Of a stretch of DNA of 64,000 bases, positions 23,150 through 34,187 are shown piece by piece. Location of the stretch: positions 4,678,392-4,742,391 of the forward strand of contig RQOL01000616.1 in NCBI GenBank assembly GCA_013076295.1. The letters are read 5' to 3'. The position numbers were made by a program, and so were the translations under genes. Every line of letters starts with the position of its first letter. Positions within the stretch are counted from its first letter, which is position 1. Source of the stretch: Sanderia malayensis. Taxonomy: Eukaryota; Cnidaria; Scyphozoa; Semaeostomeae; Pelagiidae. The notes beneath the pieces were generated by a model. It made no database searches, had not been told where the DNA came from, and was given only the letters and a program-made list of their open reading frames with translations.

Positions 23150-24675
23150 TTAATCAAATTCATCAAATGGGTCAAATGCTTGTATCTGTGTTCCTTCAAA
23201 AAGTTTTTGATTACATCTGCTACCGAGTGTATTATAATGCGTATACGGTGAGGATTTGTCTAATTTTTGCATGCAAAGCCAACAGAAATTATTATGACAT
23301 TTATAGCATGTCATTTTGTTACAGCCTTCTGATCTTTGAATGATGACACTGCAATAAGGACATTTCTTTGCGTTGTCTTTGATCCATTTCTCAGAAACCG
23401 ATTCTTCTAGCAAATATTTCAAATTTTTCTTTCCGTATCTTTGTTCCAGTTTTGCTCTTTCTTTTGCAGTCCCCCTGGAGTATTCTTTGCGAACCCTGTC
23501 AAAGTCTTTGTCACTGATAGGACAGGGTGATATGCCATGATAAGATCTTTTACATAATGTGCAAAATGCAAAGGAGCATCTTGGACAGATGCACATTGAT
23601 TCATCCTCACTAATTGCAGGAGACTGGCAGATCTTTCTCGGGCAATAAATGATGTCAGACATGCAATCAAGCGTTGTCTGCAGCATGTATTTCTCATATT
23701 TTTCGTATGTTTCCAAATCAACAAGTTGTTTCAATTGGCTTGGGTTGGCTTTTGATTCACATTTGTCATTAGGACACAGCAATGCATTGACACCACCTTC
23801 GTTGATTTTCAATTTGAAATACTCCCTCATACAATTGCAACAGTAAACATGTTCACATGGATAAAATGCAATGCAATCAGAGCCTGGCTTCTCTAGGAAA
23901 CAAACATCACAGAGAAAGTATGTCAATTTGAAAACACGATCTTTTTCTACCCTGTTGTATTCCAGAAGAAAGTGTACCAACATTGTAATGGATGCAATGT
24001 CTTGAATCGCACGCTCATCACCTTCTGCAGTAAGATGTTTCTGGTGTGAAATTTCACCCAATGGAAATGGTGTTTCAATTTTTAAAACAGGAATTATTTC
24101 ATCCATTAAGAATTGAACCCATTGAAAAAGCACCACTGATCCAGGTCCATTTTCTATCCATATTTCATCCAAATGACTGCAGAGTGTTGACAACTGGAAA
24201 ATAATAAAATATTCATTTATCAATTACGATTGAATCTACAGGACCAGAAGACCTCCCCAGCCCCTCCCCTCCAAACCAAACTCGGGAGCAAGCATACATT
24301 GCACACTTTGCATATAAAACGTACCTGGGCTTTGTTCAACCATTTGCAAGACAGGGTAAACACTGGGGGATTTTTAGATGGATAGTCAGGAGGAAACTTG
24401 AAATTCATCACGACCGGAGGTAAATAATTCACAGTTATTTCTGTAAGCTTTTGATGATTGACAGCGGCACCTTGGGTTGCATCTTCTGCTTGGGGGGCTA
24501 TGCCTGCACTGCTCTGTCGTCTTGGAGGAAGCAAAATTTGAAAAGGCGAAAGAACATCCAGATAGATGTTGAGCTCACCACCTTTATCATCAGTTGAACG
24601 CTCAAACTGATGTTTGTCATAAATAGATTCCAATGCTAAAAGCTCATTTTCTTGACTTTCTTCGTCTTCTTCCAT
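23150..24675 (-). CDS. RNF14: RNF14 (ARA54), RBR-type E3 ubiquitin ligase
   Basis: Two exons (24325-24675 and 23150-24193) give 464 residues, close to human RNF14 (474). The order is an N-terminal RWD domain beginning ENELLALESIYD, a junction reading WLNKAQ/LSTLCSHLDEIW as in RNF14, and then the RBR module. RING1 starts CDVCF and includes C-E-H-V-Y-C-C-N-C. The IBR holds CICPRCSFAFCTLC. RING2 holds CPYCSVIIQRSEGCNKMTC; the last Cys is the position that forms the ubiquitin thioester in RBR ligases. RNF14 acts with E2 enzymes and is known for transcription co-regulation and clearance of stalled translation complexes. It converges with the SAFB-like gene and diverges from RPL21. Nothing is missing. 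Confidence 0.97.
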
Positions 24676-24789
24676 TGCAAATTATGATGAGTTGAGAAAA
24701 AGTTTCATCACACCATGCAACAAAAAAAAATTACCGCCCACCTTTATAAAATTTGCGTAGTAGCCATTGCCTTGCGCAGGAGCTTCAAT

Positions 24790-24972
24790 TCAATTCAACT
24801 GGTAGTTCTGTGAATATGGAATCTGGGCTCTAGTGAAGCCTCCTCGTTGTCCATGCGCAAACTGAATGTCATTCTCTCTTTTCAGCCCTGCTCTCCATCG
24901 CGATTCACGTGTAAGATATTCTCGTAAATTTATTCTACCATAGTCGCCTAGTTTTAGATTCACATCTGTCAT
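24790..24972 (-). CDS. Hypothetical 60-residue protein
   Basis: A single open frame beginning MTDVNLKLGDYGRINLREY and ending YSQNYQLN, rich in Arg, Asn and Tyr, with no signal peptide or membrane segment. It sits 115 bp upstream of the RNF14 start on the same strand, inside the divergent RNF14/RPL21 promoter interval. Its composition looks more protein-like than neighbouring random frames, but the family is not recognised. It could instead be an RNF14 5' UTR frame or a small ciliary-type protein. Confidence 0.35.
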   Translation of the reverse strand: MTDVNLKLGDYGRINLREYLTRESRWRAGLKRENDIQFAHGQRGGFTRAQIPYSQNYQLN

Positions 24973-25201
24973 CTTTCTTAAGCAATTAGCCTAAGTTTTT
25001 ATTAATATTTCCTCCATATTGTGTTAATATATATCCTCTCTTTATTAAAATCAAGCGCTTTAGAAGACGTGTCTCGACTAGGCCAATTGAAGAACCTCGT
25101 GTGACTTGAACTGGGGTCACTCAAATTGCTTAAAACAAATGAAAGAAAGTTGAATGTTCTATCTTTTCTGTGCAGGTTAGCAGTCAAAGGGTTAGTTCAA
25201 A

Positions 25202-26664
25202 ATGGGAAAGACCCACGGATACCGTAGAGGCACAAGATATCTCTTCTCAAAAGAATACAAAAAGAAAGGTAAGTTCATTTTAATTGCTGTCACTAACACA
25301 GTTGATTGTACAGTCTGACTGCAAGTTGCCACCATAGGTCAAGATCTAGGGTGATATCTTATTATTTGCCCTAGTTGTTATTTATCAATAGATACCTCAT
25401 TACTGTTTATATTGATTGAGATATAATTTAATTTAGGTGTCGAGCATCTCTCCACTTACTTCAGGACTTACAGAGTCAATGACATTGTTGATGTAAAGGT
25501 AATGCTTGTCACCATCACCTCTTTGAAGCCTTTGATTATTTGCATGGTACGTTTTGATGTTTAAATGCTTATTATGACATCAATCCTCTTATTTGTAGGG
25601 TAATGGAGCTTTCCAAAAAGGTATGCCCCACAAGTATTACCATGGAAAGACCGGTCGTGTGTTCAATGTCACTAAACGTGCTTGTGGTGTCATTGTTAAC
25701 AAGAAACTTGGGTATGTATCTGCACCTGATATTTTCATTGGAAATTTACTGCAATTACATGTGCAAAAGCATATGATTGCTTTGTTGGAGAATGATGAAA
25801 AATAGGCAAAAATGAATGTTGATTGCAAGTAATGCTCTTTACTTGGAGAAAAATGTGATGACTTTTTAATAACCTTCTTCTGACCCATTGCTGCTTGTAT
25901 TGCTCTGATATCAATTGGTAATTGTTTTGCTCTTGTACTGAAAGCTGTTTATCTCTTTGAAAACAGAAACAGAATCATCCCAAAGAGAGTGAATATTAGA
26001 GTTGAACACATAAAGCATTCCAAATGCAGAGATGATTTCTTGAGGTTTTTAAACAACTCTTCGATATTTATATTTTAATTGTACTCATTTACTTTGCTTT
26101 GATAAATCAATGTCATTGATTAATCGGGAGGCTTTTCTTCATGTTAGACGTGTGAAAGAAAATGAAGTGAAGAAGAGAGAGGCCAAAGCAAAGGGAATTA
26201 AAGTTGATTGCAAGAGACAGGTATGTTGATTTATTTATTTGCGTGTGTAATGATATATGTGTGCATGGGGAATGATGACAGAAAAGGCCGAGTAGTAATG
26301 AAGTTGCATTTTTATGTAGCTTTATAGTGATATAAAACTCAAATGCGATATTTCTGACCCAAATGCCAAGTTCATGCATGCAACAACCTTGATAGTCTTA
26401 CTTCTGGTCCACTTTGTTCACTTTTTGTGAAAAATGGATGATAGCCAATGCACTTGTACTTGTAATGCACTTGCACTCTCATAGCTTAGCACTTCCTTTC
26501 TTTTTATGCAAGTATCATAAAGTATCCATCTTAGATTCTTTGATCTAATTGGCTTTCTTATTCCCTTCTTTCAGCCCGTTCCTCCACGTGGAAGCTCAAA
26601 AGTATCAACAAAGAATAATAAGCCTCAATATGTTGAACCAATTCCTTATGAATTTGTCATTTAA
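25202..26664 (+). CDS. RPL21: Ribosomal protein eL21 (RPL21)
   Basis: Six exons (25202-25268, 25437-25498, 25599-25711, 25967-26044, 26148-26220, 26575-26664) give exactly 160 residues, the usual eL21 length. It begins [20 protein letters not shown] and ends EPIPYEFVI. Internal blocks such as [19 protein letters not shown] and [19 protein letters not shown] are diagnostic. It is a structural protein of the large ribosomal subunit. A pyrimidine-rich TTCTATCTTTTCTG stretch just upstream (about 25156-25170) resembles a 5'TOP start or an acceptor for a non-coding first exon. The exon-4 donor (GAG|GTTTTT) is weak. Introns of this gene host snoRNAs in vertebrates, and a candidate is visible in intron 5. 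Confidence 0.98.
26263..26366 (+). ncRNA. Candidate box C/D snoRNA in RPL21 intron 5
   Basis: A box C ATGATGA lies at 26272-26278 and a box D CTGA at 26354-26357, 86 nt end to end, which is normal for a C/D snoRNA. Flanking bases can form a terminal stem (GCAT-GGG before box C with CCC-AA-ATGC after box D). A degenerate C' (TAATGAA near 26296) and possible D' (CCGA at 26288-26291) lie between. The would-be guide is the stretch just 5' of box D (26337-26353). Its rRNA target was not identified. Confidence 0.5.
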
Positions 26665-26691
26665 ATTCATTTGAATTTGATTAGAAAAAGC

Positions 26692-26697
26692 AATAAA
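26692..26697 (+). terminator. RPL21 polyadenylation signal
   Basis: AATAAA starts 28 bases after the RPL21 stop codon, giving a very short 3' UTR as expected for a ribosomal-protein mRNA. Confidence 0.8.
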
Positions 26698-26699
26698 AT

Positions 26700-27764
26700 A
26701 TCCACATACTGTCTTTCTTTTTCTATTACTTCTCAATCATTATTTTAGTGATCACTACTCGACGCTAATCATATTTTCAAAGTAGACATTTTTTGTTGGA
26801 GTGCATCTGCATTTGTGCTTGTGCAATTGCTATCATTTCCTGGGCTTATCATTGTCAAGATTGTCAACCAAACAAACAACGGCAGTTATGCAAAATAGTA
26901 ATTCATAAGAAATCACAGATGAAAACGCTAAACTGAATAATTTAGGGGTCAATATTTTAATTAATTCTAAAACTTGCTGCATCTGTGATACAGTTAAATA
27001 TGCATATTTACACAGGCATTCTCTAATCACTTAATCAATCAATCACTGATTAGATGATGATGCAAATTACTGGGCTAATGATTATTTGTGGGCTGCTGAT
27101 TAAATGTCTGGCAAAATTGTCTTTTGATACATTCATCTCAAGCCCTTTGCAATTATTCCTGCCTTACTATTGTTTAAGAAGAATTTGATTGTGTCATGTC
27201 AGCAACTTTTGATGTACTAAAAAAATAACTTATTATTTAACAAAAAGCTTGTCTATCAAAATTACAATGGTGATGATGATGTTTGTGACACAATTCTTTA
27301 AGATAAAATATATCTACATAAATTAGCAGAACAATGATTTACTAACTTGTGTTCTGCTGTTTTTCTATAATAATCTTGCTCAAATGATCAAATATATCAT
27401 CACCTTATACAATTTACGAAGCGACAAACATTACTTACAAGATTTTATTAAACGTCTTCATAACAAGTTTACTCTGATTTATGATCAGTGTTTATTTACG
27501 TCACATTTTTATAAGATATAAGACGATTTTGAAAATAAGGGACCAAAGCATGTGATTATAAGATGCTAGCTGTGATTGGCTGCTTGTTGTTCACGTGGTG
27601 TGTTTCAAGGAGAGTGATTGGCCGATTTGCCAAAAGTCATGCATAATCTCGATGATGTGATGTTTAATAGAAGTGACTCACAGCTTTAATAGCTAGCCTG
27701 TTTATTTCGATACGACATACACCAAGCGCTAGCTAGACATTGACTTGAAATCACTCTCTGTCTC
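26700..27764. other. Intergenic region RPL21 / FGF
   Basis: Convergent gene ends with no coding potential or clear repeat. The right part should contain the FGF 3' UTR. Confidence 0.5.
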
Positions 27765-29522
27765 TTAATATCTTACAACAATAAACTGGGCTGATCTTTT
27801 TGTTGGGTTGGTGTTTTTACCTCTCCTCATGCTTCCATACTTTTCGTTGTCTTTCTTTTTCATTGCAAGAAACCAATTACTTTTCCTTTTGAACACCCTT
27901 TGGAAAGTAAGGTAATTGTGGTTGTTGTTGCTGACTTTTTTGTTGCCAACCCTGTAGAAGAACACACTTTGCAGTGTCCTCTCTTTCTGCGAATGGAAAC
28001 GAGACAGTATGTTTACCATTATAAATCACCATCGCTGTTAATCATAAGGTTTGATTTGATTGATTAAGTTTGATAAGCTATAGCAAGGTGTGTATATGCA
28101 TACATACCACTGCAGATACTCTGCTGTCTTCTGTCATGACAAGGTACCTGAATGGTGGCTTCTCTGTTCTGATTATAACCAACTGACGTGCATACATCAG
28201 GATTGTCAATTGTGCTGTAAAAGCAATAGTCGCAGTATATTACTATACCTCATTTGAGAGATTTATCACGAATCACATTTCAAGAAATTTGAAGTTTTGT
28301 TGTCCATAAGTTTCACTGTGGATAGTCCCGGGGGTCTCGTTAATTCAAAAGCAATATGGCCATGATTATTTGAATGGACATCTAATTGTAATGCTGTGCA
28401 ACTGCAAAGAAGTCACACAAATTGACGAAGAAAACAATATCACCACGAGTTGATTGAAAATGAGAGCCAACAGCACGACACGACCGACGCATTAAATGTT
28501 TTCTTTAGCGTAAAATTTGTGGAGCTCTCAAGGTTCAGTTTCCGACTATTGTTGCGCTAGCATTTTGTTTTACGTGATGCGAATTATTTGATGTGGAAAT
28601 TTCTTTGAAATGCAAAATTTCCACTGCTGATTTCGAAAGTTGGTGACGTAAATGCTGTTGTGTGTTCTTCACGAGGAAAGCAAGATGTTACAAATGCGGA
28701 TTAACGCTGTGTTGTTAGGTTTAAAAATAGCTAAAAAGTTTATAACATGGGAGGGTGGTAGTTATCGTAAAAACGTGCCATCTTTTTGCCAGACATTTTG
28801 CCCTTTCCCTCACAAAATGGCTGGCTTAAACGTGTGCCAGGTGGTTCGTGAAAATGTCTGAAAGGAAATGGTGTGTGAGGAAAAACTATTGTCAGCTACT
28901 ATGCCTACTTGGAATATTTTTAAGTTCACATCAATAATTTGAAGCTTCACCGGACAAACTTGATAAATGTGATATAGGTCACGAACATGCAGCTATAAGT
29001 CCAATGTGTTCAAGTAAAATTACGGTAATATACTGTGCAATATGTATGATTTGACTTACTGTATGGAGAGTTGTGGTCTTGTGTGCCTCTTACTGTCCCG
29101 TTCGGTAATATTTCAACTAAGTAACCGCTCCTGCAAAACAGCTTTCTCTTGTGTTCAATGCTGGCTGGATTTCTGATAGGATAATCAGCTTTCACATCGG
29201 CTTCGCGTTTAACATTCAGATGATTTTGCAAGAAATTCTTATAGGCTTCTTCAAGTTCGAGTTGTGGATTCTGCCCCAATGAATATTTCCTTTTTCCGAT
29301 GCCACCTTTCGTGGATTCATCCAAATCCTTCGCCATGGCATTCTTTTGGCGTCTTCGAAGGATCGGTAAGCCTGAGTCGGAATTTGGTGATGATAGGCTC
29401 TTCTGGGTTTTTGCCATCGAAGCTCTCAAGTATTGCAACAATGCATGGGTGTTCCTGTTTTTGTGAGGATACTGTGTAGTTATAGAGCTGACCAAGAGAA
29501 TCAATAACCATTGAAGTAACAT
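27765..29522 (-). CDS. Fibroblast growth factor family ligand
   Basis: Three exons: 29060-29522, 28108-28214 and 27765-27986, giving 263 residues from the Met that begins a strong signal peptide (MLLQWLLILLVSSITTQ). A long basic pro-region with possible furin-type sites (RRRQK, GKRK) precedes the beta-trefoil core. The core reads KLFCRSGYLVEILPNGTVRG, then ARQLVIIRTEKPPFRYLVM, MTEDSRVSAV/KERT and WFLAMKKKDNEKYGSMRRG; the intron positions match the classic three-exon FGF layout. FGFs are secreted and signal through receptor tyrosine kinases with heparan sulphate. An in-frame Met at 29576 and a strong acceptor at 29608 (long CT tract, then ACAG) show that the 5' end may extend upstream. The subfamily is not assignable. 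Confidence 0.92.
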
Positions 29523-32500
29523 TTTGTTTGTTGATGATTTCCTTGATAAAACTCTTCGCTTTGACGATCGCTCCATTGTTGTTGATGTCAATTCGACTTT
29601 ATATAAGCCTGTGTAAATCAAAGAGAGAGAAAGCAATTATAATCTGCTATTCGTGAATATTTCACATGGGCCATTTACCTAATAGACGTCAAGTTAATAT
29701 CATGCAATATATCAGGCCAGGTTGGTACTTTGAACGAGTGACGCACCCAGAGGTTTTCGTAAAGGCTGTGGCCTCATATTGATAAAGGTCTCATTGGATT
29801 TAGAAATACAGATAACACTCAGATAAAGCAAGAAAGGAAATTTCCAAGTATGACGAACACATCTGAATGAACAACTATGAAATCAATTATTCGACATTCT
29901 TTCAGAAAACATTGGATTTAATATTTTAATTGAGTATTTATGGTGAAAAACCATATTTTTACCGATATCCATTGTATTTTGCACTAAAATAATGTCCCTT
30001 TTTCAAGCTTTAATGCAAGATTTTATTTGAGATTTTTGACAACACAACCAATGTTTGCTAAAAGGCACTTCTCCACTCAAATGAGACCTTTGTTAAATAC
30101 GAAGTTTGTTTTTAGATTTGCCATCATCCTTTAGGGTCTTTTGTTTCTCTTTCATAACTCGTTAAGGATGTACTTGGCCGTTACAAAGGCAATCAAGACC
30201 TCAAGATGACCTTTTTTTCTAATTTTTATCAACAAATTGCCCTCGAAATTCGTATCAAGCGAGATTTTGACGGTTGCATGATGTCATTGTCTTGCATGAC
30301 AAAGATCATTTCATGACGTTTCAGGATTCGGTAGTTTCTTTTAAATTTCAGTTGAAGCTTTAATCGGCAAATATTTTTCGATTGATGCAAGCTTATTTGA
30401 GGAGGACTTGTATTAAAGCTATCATTAGTTAAACAACATACAATCCCACAATCGAAGTCGTAAGGCAGTCCGCTATAGTGCCTTTGTTTTCATATACGTA
30501 ATTGCAAGAAAAGTGGCAAACTTAATTTAAATCGTTTATATTCAAAGGCAAAATCCAAATATGTAAAGTTTATCCTCTTACAATACAAGAACTCTATCAG
30601 CAAAGGTATAACAAATGAAAACCAGAGCTGTTTAAACAATAATAGATTTTGGAAAGTGGTTTAAGATAAGGCAAGCTTCGCCTCGTATTCTAAATATTTC
30701 CAGTCCTATTGAAGCCTCCAAATAAGAAATCATTTATATAAGCATGAGCAATATATAAGATCGTAATAAATAAATTTCATCGATCGTATGATATACGAAT
30801 TGGCGGTATTATTTCTCTTATAATGTTGTTACTAACGTGAGCATCACTGAATAAAATTACAAAATCGTGCACTTAGAGTAAAGAGAAAATGTTTGGATAC
30901 CTGTTATTTTGTTGCTTGTTTCGACCAAACGAAGTAATATTGCTTTTCTCCTTCAGTTGAAAGACGCGAAATTCGAAATAAAATTTGATCCTAATCGTTC
31001 GTTGAACTTCAAAGCAAATACTTGACTTTTGAACAACACAAACACTTTAGCTTTTGTTTAGTTAGAAGAAAAGAGAGATATACGACAAGAGAGAGGAGAG
31101 TACGCTTGTTTTGCATTAGCACAGCAACCAAGATTTCAACCTGAATGTAAGAGAATAGAACGGAATGCCCCCAACATGGCGAGCAATATGACCAAGTTTA
31201 TATCCGACAGTGTGTATCAATATTCCATATTGTGTTTGCGTATCTAAACCTTTTTGAACATGTATAATGACCTTCGTGGCTACGCTGAACTCATTATTTT
31301 CATGTTATGTATGTCAGCAAAACGGTCAATGAAAAATCGTTTTATTCCACATTTTATTATATGACGTGATGACAGTGGTGGAAACATATCGTCAGTTCAC
31401 GTTTGATGTGGCAACATTTCTCTACATTATTATTGCTGTGCAAGCAATAATGTAACGATTGTTTTTCGACGACCTTAAATTAACGATTTTAAAATGCAAA
31501 ACTTGATGTTTGAAAAAGCGAATGCTAAAACTACCCCAGCGAAAGCTAAAACTAATTTCGTATTCCTCATTTTTACCAAAGCAACACGTGAAACAGAATT
31601 CACTCTTTGCAAGGCAGTTTTTTGCAAAGGTAAAAAAAATCAAAATAAAAAGTATAAGTATATCACCCACCAATCCAAATCTTTGAATATTGAGTAGAAA
31701 TTCAACTGAAACAGGCCGTGGTGTTATTATTATTATCACGGTCAGCAAAGGTATTATCAACAATTGATAATTCGTTTCTTAATTTCAACCATAGAATGCT
31801 TTCAGATGAGCTCTTGTATTATCGTGCACCAACGGTCGAGGCTGAAATTTTGTCGACTGTTTGGAATAATGGATAATTCTTTGTCTTTATAGTCCGAAAA
31901 TAGCTTAAGAACAGCTCACATGTTGGTCATTTCCGACTCACATAGCGATATGAATAGTTCACTTGATTTGGACTTCCTTGACATTTTCAATCTTTGAATG
32001 AAGAGAATAAACACCCCACATTTTTGAACACTCGGGTTAACATAACTTAGCATACCTGAATTCATAGCATAGATATGCGATTGCTAATTAATTAGATGAG
32101 AGAAAGGTAGTTTGCGGCTTTGCTTCTCTCTCTCTCTCTCTCTCCAAATAATCGGATCAAACCCTGATGACACGGACTGCTACGTCACAAGGGGAGCAAG
32201 CAAATTGCTTCTGCAACAAATCAGGGGCAGGATTATCATTTCATGGCAGGATGTCCATGGCAGGAAAATACTCGACGAGATATGTCGGACATGCTTTGGC
32301 TGTAGTGAGAGTGATTTGTTTTTCTTTGAAGTTGCAATGTGAGGTGAAAACGGTTTTCACACGGAACATTTCCAGCCACCAAAAACCCACACGTGCAAAA
32401 AGCGACGAGGAATTGAAATAGAAAACACCCAAAAGGGAAGCAAATTGCAACCGCATGATAAAACACTCGTAAAAATATCTCACTAATTATCTGTTTTCAA

Positions 32501-33958
32501 GTATAAAATTTCCTTCAATTCTTAAAGAGTTTTCACTGAGCCTTTTTTAATGAAGAATACCTCGAAGATTGCATAAAATTAAATTTGATATTGCTATGAC
32601 GCCATTACGAATCTCCACAATATTTCCTCGTTTAGCATATGTTGTTGTTGTTGTTTATGGATACTGCATGACGAAATCATCATGTCCTGTGTCATCATTG
32701 AAATTTAAAAATTAGTTTTCTTGTTTATCCAAAAAGTAATTAGCTTGAAATTTGATGTCAGGAAACAAAAATTAAATCAGTTTGGATCAAAACTGTCGAA
32801 GTAATGGACGAATTAATGATTTCCAATCAATTGAGGATTTATTTGTGATTTAAAATCGTCATTGACAATCTGCAAATTAATCTTATATCGCTTGTTAATT
32901 CTAATTAGTTATCAAGTAAGATTTCCTTCCAGCTATTTGTCAATTACAGCAATAAACTAAAAGTTGAAAACATCTTTGTTTCTCGGAGAATAACAAAGTA
33001 TCTCTCCAAGTAAACATATCAAATATATTTACATATGGAGCTTACGGAGTTTCCCTGTGACGCCATGGTTTGTGATCAGTGACTCTTTTTTTACCAAGAA
33101 AGGGGATTCCTTTCGTCGACCCTCAAAAGAGAGGGGTGGCATGATTTTTCACCCAGGCCCAATTAATATTGTGATGATGGTAATAAACAGTGATGTTGAT
33201 GATATTGCGTGGGGGTGACTTTATTTAAAGAAAAATAGTCATGCATGAGTTGTGGATAAATTTATTGCACAATGTGATGTGATGAGGAAAAATAATTCCA
33301 AAGTTGATCAACATACCATCTCGTGCGAGCTCTGTCGATTGGCATGGTGATAACAATAGTGCATGCATGATCACAACTTTAGCAGCATGGTAAAGCGTGG
33401 ATGCAATTAAATCAAAATCCACCCAGAACAGCTTAATCTTGTTTACTTCCATTCATCCCCACAGGTCAATTAATATGCAATGTCTTATTTGTTTTGTGTA
33501 ATTATTTACCCGATCATAATACAGCTGGTGATGAATGCAAGCGCCTATCAATCAAACTAAGATGGCTCTTCAGCTCTCTTGCTGCTCAAAGGCGACCACA
33601 TACCTCGCTGTTTGTAGGCAGCTAGCATTTCAGACCTCCTATGCTTGCTTTTTGCTATCAACGGCCAAGATGGCCTTCCTGTGGGCTTGTGAACATGATA
33701 TTTTCGGATGATAGTGAGACATTCCCTGTTCATTCAAACAGTTTCGAATCTTCAAGACTTTAATCCTTATGCAGCAAGACACTCCCAGAAAATGCAAGAA
33801 CTCGCCCGCAATAAAAAATGTCAATATCAACAAAATGACGTAGGTGATAAATTTCGAACGCTTTGCCAACCACATTGGTATTTTAGCGGATCTTTCAACT
33901 GGCATCATTTACAAAAAACTAATCAATCACCCCTATAAAAACAGGATTTCGTATTTAC

Positions 33959-34187
33959 CGACTTTCCCGATAAGGAAACTAACTACTGTTTCGCCGTGAT
34001 CCGTTTCCACCGCTTCATGATTATTATGATTAGGAACTGCTGAAGAGTGCAGCAGTGAAACAAAACAGAGAAGGGCCGTTAAATTTATTTTCGCAACTAT
34101 ATTTTTAGTAGAGTGAGAACGATCTTCCAGGTCAACCCTGGGCATTTGCTGTTCGTGATTTTTGTGCTGCGTAAAGAAAATCAACAA
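33959..34187 (-). CDS. Candidate signal-peptide-encoding first exon
   Basis: An open segment contains KINLTALLCFVSLLHSSAVP, a good secretion signal, and ends at a consensus donor GTAAAT in phase 1. That phase matches the acceptor at 29608 upstream of the FGF coding exon, so it could be an alternative FGF 5' exon. It would then leave the second hydrophobic segment internal, which argues against it. It may belong to another small secreted protein, or to nothing. Confidence 0.25.

Noticed and set aside
31422..31763. 113-codon minus-strand hydrophobic frame
   Set aside because: Low-complexity Ile/Phe/Leu composition and no plausible neighbouring exons.
33639..33908. 89-codon minus-strand frame with one hydrophobic stretch
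   Set aside because: No defined splice sites join it to the candidate exon at 33959-34187, and no family is recognised.
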